From Oxyruncus cristatus (lineage: Eukaryota; Chordata; Aves; Passeriformes; Cotingidae): a stretch of 64,000 nucleotides of DNA. Positions 62,001-64,000 of the stretch are shown here, piece by piece; the first letter of the stretch is position 1, and each line of letters starts with the position of its first letter. The notes under the pieces are model-generated. The model made no database searches. It saw nothing but the letters and a program-made list of their open reading frames with translations, and was not told the origin of the DNA. Made by a program: the position numbers and the translations under genes. The DNA lies in contig VXAY01005987.1 of the NCBI GenBank assembly GCA_013399855.1, positions 1,334,208 through 1,398,207 of the forward strand, written 5' to 3'.

Positions 62001-63995
62001 CATTATTTTAAGGATTTATTGACTATAATGATAGATGGGGTGAACTTTGGCATATTACTAACATGACCAAATATGACATTGTAATGGATGGATGGCTCTA
62101 AAAACAGCGTGATACTGTTCTCTGATAGGAAAATAGGCAGTGCTTGGTATCTAATGAAAATTAGTATTTCAGAGATTGAGTGGAGAAGGAAAAATTTCTG
62201 GATGGAAACAATCCTAAAATAAGCCTGTTACTTTAAGGCATTCTCCACATATAAAGGAATGAAAAGATAGCACTGAATAAATATTACCTTAGTGTTTTCT
62301 ATGCACTGTGTCTTGCACTTGTGATAGTCTCAATAGGTACTTGTAATAACGTGAATGTAATTAAGCTGCAGCTGATTTTTGGTTTTTTGTTTGTTTTTTC
62401 CCCTCTTTTTTCTTTTTAGTTGTCAAATAGACTGGAAAAAAGGAAAGAATGTTACTTTGAAAACCATTAAAAAGAAGCAGAAACATAAGGGCCGTGGAAC
62501 AGTTAGGACTGTGACAAAAACTGTTTCCAATGACTCTTTCTTCAACTTCTTTAGTCCTCCTGAAGGTAAGCTGAACCTTTGTTTATCTGCATTAACTTAC
62601 AATGTAGAATGTACTTCACTCACTTGTTTCTTCTCTTTTTTTTTTTCTGATACAGTTCCTGAAAGTGGAGATCTGGTGAGTTGACTTATTTAAAATATGG
62701 TGGTGGCGTGTTTATGGAAATTGTATGGGAAGTTGTTAAACAGCTTCAGCTCTAACTGCCTCTGTATTTAACTGAGAATACCTCTGAGGACTAGTATGTA
62801 TTTGAGTTTTCTTTATCAGATGGAGTGTTTGTTGAGTTGGGTGGCAGAGTTTAGTTTAGTTAACTTTATCAGTTCATCCTTCCTGAAAGCTACCCTGTGA
62901 GTTGTTAACAGTTGTTCAGATGTAGTGATCATCATTATTAGTCTCTGATCTAATGGGTGGTTGTAAGTCTTTCCCTTCAGGCTTTGTTTGGATGATTTTA
63001 TCTAATGGTTGAATGTATCTGGTTGTATTTTATTCTGTTGAAAGTTTTCCAAGCTATTAACTCTTGGAGAAAGTAATAAAACAATAATAGAAACCTGCAA
63101 GAACCTGCTTTTCTGTGTGCACACTGTGGCAATAAGCTGTGTTTTTGTTAGGAGAAAAACAACCGAAAATACTTAACAGTGGGGGAGGAATACGTTATGC
63201 AGCCTGAGTGAGAAATGACATTGAGGTTCCAGAGGCAGACAGTTAGAATTCCAGTTGGCATGGACACCAACAACTGTATGTTCACAATGTTAAAAAGAAA
63301 AAAACAACCAAAAAAGAAGCTTTTTGAATTGAAGATAATTCTCAGATGGGAGACAGCAGAACACTTGGTGTGAAAACAGAAGGATTGAGAGACTGGGACT
63401 AGATCAGAAAGCATTTTAGGTGTTCAGGTGCTTCACACTGGCTTGTCTAATGGGAATCATGGAAGAGATGCACTGTAGGAATCAGAAGTAAGTTGTAAAA
63501 TCTTTGAGATAGGCTCACCAGGCTACTTTAAGGGTACTGTGCATATGAACTGAAGTCTATGGGACGAAGATTAAACAATCTTTCTACTTGGAACAAAAGG
63601 AAATTGGGGGAAGAGTAGAAGTTAAACTCCAGAATTTTGTATAATTAGGCTTACTAAAGCAGCAGCCTCCCACTGCATTATGTAGGTGGGCTATTTAAAG
63701 TGTCAAAGTTGGCTCCTCAGTTTCAATTCTGTAAAGAAGGTCCTGAAACAAAAAAATCAGTACATGGGATTTGTATAAATCTGACCACATCAAAATCCAT
63801 GCAGCTTGTGTTTATCTGTCAAAAGGAGTTATTATCACCTTATGGTTGAGGAAATACTGTTGTTTTATGCAGGATGATGATTCTGAGGCAATCCTTGCTG
63901 CAGACTTTGAAATAGGTCATTTCTTGCGTGAACGTATAGTCCCCCGATCAGTATTGTACTTCACGGGAGAAGCTATTGAAGATGATGATGATGAT
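53001..63995 (+). CDS. NAP1L1: NAP1L1, nucleosome assembly protein 1-like 1 (spliced, 3' end outside window)
   Basis: Histone chaperone of the NAP1 family, which binds H2A-H2B (and H1), shuttles between cytoplasm and nucleus and assists nucleosome assembly. Eleven coding exon pieces, all with GT donors and AG acceptors, join without a frame break: 53001-53017, 53731-53819, 54954-55056, 58327-58468, 58931-59011, 59269-59397, 59892-59963, 60596-60735, 62420-62565, 62656-62675, 63873-63995. They give 354 codons; human NAP1L1 is 391 residues, so about 36 C-terminal residues are missing to the right. Visible parts: acidic N-terminus (residues 1-35), long dimerisation helix region starting with ARQLTVQMMQNPQ (from 36), the conserved NAP core containing KGIPEFWLTV, a basic stretch IKKKQKHKGRGT (about 274-285) and the start of the acidic tail (350-354, five Asp). 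The start ATG has A at -3 and G at +4. The paralogue NAP1L4 is less likely because the N-terminal MADIDNKEQSELD and most of the core match NAP1L1. Confidence 0.97.
53731..53819 (+). CDS. NAP1L1: NAP1L1 exon 3: acidic N-terminal segment
   Basis: Acceptor TTTTTAATAG, donor GTAGTG. It encodes residues 6-36, rich in Glu and Asp (runs of EEVEEEE). This is the fastest-changing part of the protein: the segment DQQDMEDVEE and the GEDANSK end differ from the human sequence and make the chain one residue longer, while both flanks are conserved. Confidence 0.94.
54954..55056 (+). CDS. NAP1L1: NAP1L1 exon 4: start of the dimerisation helix
   Basis: Acceptor TTAATTTAG, donor GTACAG. It encodes residues 36-70, including RQLTVQMMQNPQILAALQER, the well-conserved NAP1L1 segment before the long coiled-coil helix. 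The last codon is split as AG|C (Ser). Confidence 0.95.
55057..58326 (+). other. NAP1L1: NAP1L1 intron 4
   Basis: 3.27 kb intron, the longest inside the coding part. AT-rich, no recognisable exon. Contains one CR1 3' end at 57680-57799 in sense orientation. An 81-codon open frame at 55614-55859 resembles nothing I know. Confidence 0.9.
57680..57799 (+). repeat. CR1 LINE 3' end in intron 4
   Basis: Contains AAGATGAGGCTGGACGTGGC, GGTTGGACTTGATGATCTCA, GGTCCTTTCCAACCTGTCTG and a tail of GATTCTATGATTCTATGATT, the CR1 terminal octamer repeated. The clean tail suggests a younger copy than the others here. Confidence 0.95.
58327..58468 (+). CDS. NAP1L1: NAP1L1 exon 5: dimerisation helix
   Basis: Acceptor ATCTTTCAG, donor GTATTT. 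It encodes residues 70-117, from LPKVVKRRVNALKNLQ through the LERKYAALYQPLFDK segment. In NAP1 structures this is the long antiparallel helix that forms the dimer. It ends in phase 0. Confidence 0.96.
58931..59011 (+). CDS. NAP1L1: NAP1L1 exon 6
   Basis: Acceptor AATCTTCCAG, donor GTGAGT. Exactly 27 codons (residues 118-144), RSEIINAIYEPTEEECEWK and then an acidic stretch. Both ends are in phase 0, so skipping it would keep the frame. Confidence 0.95.
59269..59397 (+). CDS. NAP1L1: NAP1L1 exon 7
   Basis: Acceptor TTTTGTTAAG, a less common AAG acceptor; donor GTAGGT. 43 codons (residues 145-187): a charged EEMKEKAKLEEEKKDEEKED helix, then GIPEFWLTVFKNVDLLSDMV, the signature start of the NAP earmuff domain. 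Both ends are in phase 0. Confidence 0.96.
59892..59963 (+). CDS. NAP1L1: NAP1L1 exon 8
   Basis: Acceptor TTCTTTACAG, donor GTTAGT. 24 codons (residues 188-211), EHDEPILKYLKDIKVKF onward, part of the NAP core fold. Both ends are in phase 0. Confidence 0.96.
60596..60735 (+). CDS. NAP1L1: NAP1L1 exon 9
   Basis: Acceptor is a T-run ending in TTAAG; donor GTAAGT. It encodes residues 212-258, with FHFEPNDYFTNEVLTKTY and SDPFSFDGPEI, the central beta-sheet region of the chaperone. The last codon is split as GG|T. Confidence 0.96.
60736..62419 (+). other. NAP1L1: NAP1L1 intron 9
   Basis: 1.68 kb AT-rich intron. I see no repeat family, exon or RNA gene. The branch/polypyrimidine region before 62419 is a long T-rich tract. 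Confidence 0.9.
62420..62565 (+). CDS. NAP1L1: NAP1L1 exon 10: basic segment/NLS
   Basis: Acceptor TTTCTTTTTAG, donor GTAAGC. It encodes residues 258-307, including CQIDWKKGKNVTLKTIKKKQ and KHKGRGTVRTVTKTVSND. The KKKQKHKGR cluster is the known nuclear-localisation type segment of NAP1 proteins; DSFFNFFSPPE follows. Confidence 0.96.
62656..62675 (+). CDS. NAP1L1: NAP1L1 exon 11: 20-nt microexon
   Basis: Only 20 nucleotides, encoding VPESGDL with the first Val codon split (G|TT). It is preceded by a T-rich tract ending in GATACAG and followed by GTGAGT. The intron before it is just 90 bases. The peptide is present at the same place in human NAP1L1, so the exon is genuine. Skipping it would shift the frame. 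Confidence 0.95.
62676..63872 (+). other. NAP1L1: NAP1L1 intron 11
   Basis: 1.2 kb intron between the 20-nt exon and the acidic-tail exon. Nothing recognisable inside. The other introns within the coding region (53018-53730, 53820-54953, 58469-58930, 59012-59268, 59398-59891, 59964-60595, 62566-62655) also show no embedded feature. Confidence 0.9.
63873..63995 (+). CDS. NAP1L1: NAP1L1 exon 12: end of core and start of acidic tail
   Basis: Acceptor TTTTATGCAG; donor GTAAG at 63996 runs to the window edge. 41 codons (residues 314-354): DDDSEAILAADFEIGHFLRE, IVPRSVLYFTGEAIE and five GAT Asp codons. The rest of the acidic tail and the C-terminus are to the right of the window. Confidence 0.96.
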
Positions 63996-64000
63996 GTAAG

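Noticed and set aside
1..64000. Operons, CRISPR arrays, prophage or other bacterial-type systems
   Set aside because: The window is a vertebrate nuclear locus with introns, CR1 elements and LTRs. Nothing of this kind is present.

Overview
The window is nuclear DNA of a bird, most likely a passerine. Three lines point this way. First, a spliced gene near the right end encodes a protein almost identical to vertebrate NAP1L1. Second, interspersed CR1 LINE copies occur on both strands and several carry the CR1 3' end with its ATTCTATG-type tail. Third, two or three solo-LTR-like elements resemble long terminal repeats I know from zebra finch and related assemblies. The bird call is firm; the passerine call is inference from memory of the LTRs, with no database search.

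Layout. Positions 1 to about 38,740 are AT-rich intergenic DNA in which I see no convincing protein-coding gene. It holds a short CR1 piece (171-260), a CR1 3' end (8735-8874), an LTR/LTR/CR1 cluster (17503-19510), an LTR of about 0.8 kb (23902-24710), an old minus-strand CR1 of about 2.9 kb with relics of both reverse transcriptase and the ORF1 esterase (30782-33700), a perfect 17-bp-arm hairpin next to a pyrimidine microsatellite (34697-34851), and a weak tRNA-like/SINE relic (36425-36520). A GC- and CpG-rich island (about 38745-39860), interrupted by a 510-base assembly gap (38991-39500), is the expected promoter of NAP1L1 and probably contains its untranslated first exon.

From there NAP1L1 runs on the plus strand to the end of the window: a first intron of about 13 kb containing two antisense CR1 fragments, the start codon at 53001 in the second exon, and eleven coding exon pieces that join with consistent phase into 354 codons. 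The window ends five bases into the intron after the eleventh coding exon, so the last roughly 36 residues (acidic C-terminal tail) lie outside. One coding exon is only 20 nucleotides long.

NAP1L1 is the only gene I can support. It encodes a histone chaperone; everything else is its promoter, its introns, repeats, or intergenic sequence. I found no new biological system. The observations most worth checking are the esterase-bearing CR1 relic, the promoter gap, the microexon, the two LTRs with recognisable promoters and the long hairpin.
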